NCBI RefSeq assembly: GCF_015234515.1
Contig: NZ_JADGMY010000023.1
Span: 556,366 to 620,365 of the forward strand
Direction of reading: 5' to 3'
Source: Cellulomonas sp.
GTDB lineage: Bacteria > Actinomycetota > Actinomycetes > Actinomycetales > Cellulomonadaceae
DNA length: 64,000 nt
Part shown: positions 62,496-64,000 of the stretch, one piece after another
How positions within the stretch are numbered: position 1 is the first letter of the stretch
Layout of the letters: each line of letters begins with the position of its first letter
Made by a program: the position numbers and the translations under genes
Notes under the pieces: model-generated
Told to the model about the DNA's origin: nothing
What the model saw: the letters and a program-made list of their open reading frames with translations, nothing else
The model's database searches: none

Positions 62496-64000
62496 CTAGG
62501 TCTGGGCGGCGGCGGCGATCTCCTCCGCGACGACGTCTGCCTCGGCCAGTGCCCGCCATGCGGGCACCCGGAGGACCTGCCAGCCGAGCCCTTCCAGCAC
62601 GGCGTCGCGAGCGAGGTCCTGTCGCCGCTGTCGCCCGCGGACGTCGGTGTGGTGCGCGCCGTCCACCTCGATGTTCAGAGGGCCAGTCGGGGTGTCGAGC
62701 GCCAGGTCCAGCTCGTATCCCTCGACGATCTCCTTGAGCCGGGGCGTGCGGCCCGCTCGGGCAAGCGACGCGAACAGCCGTCGCTCAGCGTCGGAGTGCA
62801 GTCCGCGGTTCTCCCGCAGCTCAGAGACGGCGTCGCGTTCGGTCGCATCCGCCCCAGCGAGGGCGACGAGCGTCCGCAGCGTCGGTACAGCCAGCGACTC
62901 GATCGCAGCGACATCAGCAACAACGACGAGCGCGCGCCTCGCGCGGGACACGGCGACGTTGACGAGGTTGCGCTGGTCCTCGACCCAGCGCAACGTCCCT
63001 GGACCGGCATCTGCGCTCACCACGGGCGAGAACAAGACGACCTCACACTGGCCACCTTGGAAGCGGTGCGCCGTACCGACACGGATACGCGCCGCTGCGT
63101 CTGTGCCGATGGCCCGCCGCAGGCGCTGCTCGATGGCTTGGGCCTGGGCGGCGAAAGGGGTGACGACGCCGAGAGTTCCAGCCTCGTCCGGGTGGTCCCG
63201 GATCCAGCGGACGACGGCGTCGGCTTCTGCTGGGTTGTATGCGCCGCCGCGTGGGCCCGGCAGTACGGCGCCTGGGGTGTCCACGAGCACGAGTCCGCGC
63301 GTTCCAGGCCCATGCTGCGTGACGTCGGTGAGCACCTTCAGCAGCCCACCGTAGAACTCCTCGTTGACGAAGCGGGCGATGGCGGGATGGCAGCGATAGT
63401 GCTCCGTCAGCAGCAGCGGCCGGTCCCCGTAACGCGCCGCGTACGCGGTGTACACGGAGTCGTGCCCGATGGACAAGGCTTGGCGCCGTACCTCGTCCGG
63501 CGTCCAGCCGGCGCCCGCCGCGAGCCGAGCCTGACTGCGACGGTCAAGCGTGACGACCGGTGTGAGCTGGTTCGGATCACCGACGACGACTATGCGACGT
63601 GCCCGGTAGGCGAGCGGCAGGACATGGGCGATCGAGCACTGGCTCGCCTCGTCGACGACGAGCAGATCGAAGAGACCTGCCGTCAGGGGGAACGTTCCCT
63701 GCGCGGAAAGCGCGGTGCACGCCCACCCACCCGCAGTCGGCAGTGCGCGCATGACCGCGTGGGCGCGAGCCGATCGCGCGGCGGTACGCAGGCGGGCCAG
63801 GTGCTGCAGGGCTGCTCGTCCGGCACGAAGGCGCTGTTGGACGGTATCGCGTAGCGCGATCATCCCGGCATCGGCCCAGGCATCTTCAGCGTCCTTGAGG
63901 GCATTGCGGTCGTGCGCGGGGTCGGACGGCCCTGCCGCACGCAGCGCCGATGTCAGGCGAGCGGCGGTGACTTCGGTCGTCGCCCACGCAGCGACGTCCT
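62496..64000 (-). CDS. Superfamily-1 helicase with C-terminal DUF559-like nuclease domain (5' truncated)
   Basis: The frame stays open to the window edge, so the start and Walker A motif lie beyond it. The visible part has Walker B LLVVDEASQCS, motif III IVVVGDPNQLTPVV, LTEHYRCHPAIARFVNEEFY, VGTAHRFQGGQCEVVLFSPV and NLVNVAVSRARRALVVVA, as in Upf1/Dna2-type helicases. A C-terminal domain of about 100 residues (HSDAERRLF, YELDLALDTP, NIEVDGAHH) has the E, D and ExD/E pattern of a restriction-like nuclease (DUF559). Helicase-nuclease fusions are often defence or repair proteins. Confidence 0.82.
   Translation of the reverse strand, partial: DVAAWATTEVTAARLTSALRAAGPSDPAHDRNALKDAEDAWADAGMIALRDTVQQRLRAGRAALQHLARLRTAARSARAHAVMRALPTAGGWACTALSAQGTFPLTAGLFDLLVVDEASQCSIAHVLPLAYRARRIVVVGDPNQLTPVVTLDRRSQARLAAGAGWTPDEVRRQALSIGHDSVYTAYAARYGDRPLLLTEHYRCHPAIARFVNEEFYGGLLKVLTDVTQHGPGTRGLVLVDTPGAVLPGPRGGAYNPAEADAVVRWIRDHPDEAGTLGVVTPFAAQAQAIEQRLRRAIGTDAAARIRVGTAHRFQGGQCEVVLFSPVVSADAGPGTLRWVEDQRNLVNVAVSRARRALVVVADVAAIESLAVPTLRTLVALAGADATERDAVSELRENRGLHSDAERRLFASLARAGRTPRLKEIVEGYELDLALDTPTGPLNIEVDGAHHTDVRGRQRRQDLARDAVLEGLGWQVLRVPAWRALAEADVVAEEIAAAAQT

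Overview
The window is very G+C-rich and densely coded, with many GTG starts, 4-base stop/start overlaps (ATGA, GTGA) and apparently leaderless toxin-antitoxin transcripts. A TIGR03086-type DinB-like protein, a DevS-like GAF-GAF histidine kinase, DUF6318 and DUF6571-like proteins and a GH92 glycosidase all point to an actinobacterium. Cellulomonas or a close relative is my best guess; this is inferred from content, not from a database comparison. I found no rRNA, tRNA, IS element or CRISPR array.

Layout. 0-9 kb: a truncated FxLYD-like membrane protein, a CBM48-type domain protein, a MATE pump behind a perfect palindrome, a degenerate NERD protein, an MFS pump, a NERD-UvrD helicase and two paralogous membrane proteins. 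9-16 kb: a sucrose locus with a LacI repressor, its likely operator, an ABC sugar importer, an HSL-type esterase and a sucrose phosphorylase whose known active-site residues are all present. 16-22.5 kb: a NodB deacetylase, an unusual repeated and inverted element, a TctCBA carboxylate importer with a UspA protein, an LLM flavin oxidoreductase and an epimerase-like protein. 22.7-37 kb: an amide-catabolism region. It holds a first amidase plus MFS pair behind a 9-bp inverted repeat, then a Dpp-type ABC importer (ATPase, binding protein, two permeases, ATPase), then two consecutive pairs of a small AtzG/GatC-like protein and an AtzE-like amidase, an MFS transporter and a convergent GntR/UTRA regulator.

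37-45 kb: a lipoprotein, a GT4 glycosyltransferase, a GH92 glycosidase, a HIT protein, an APH-like kinase, a DinB-like protein and a hemerythrin. The GH92-HIT pair is bracketed by two arrays of one repeat family, each a tandem block facing one way followed by copies facing the other way. 45-50 kb: a hicAB-like locus in which the HicA frame lacks a normal start and runs without a stop into HicB, a Cu/Zn superoxide dismutase, vapBC, and arginine deiminase with an ArcD-type antiporter. 50-57 kb: two amino-acid permeases, an EI24 protein, a DUF805 protein, a DevS-like kinase behind a DevR/DosR-like box, and an mntA-hepT module. 57-64 kb: a DUF6571-like protein, lipoprotein and WXG100-like small protein set, then a DUF6318 lipoprotein with a PKD-like secreted protein, and the 3' part of a superfamily-1 helicase with a C-terminal nuclease-like domain.

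The most unusual items are the oriented repeat arrays around GH92-HIT, the fused or start-less hicAB locus, the duplicated amidase/small-subunit pairs beside an importer, and the repeat-of-inverted-repeats upstream of tctCBA.
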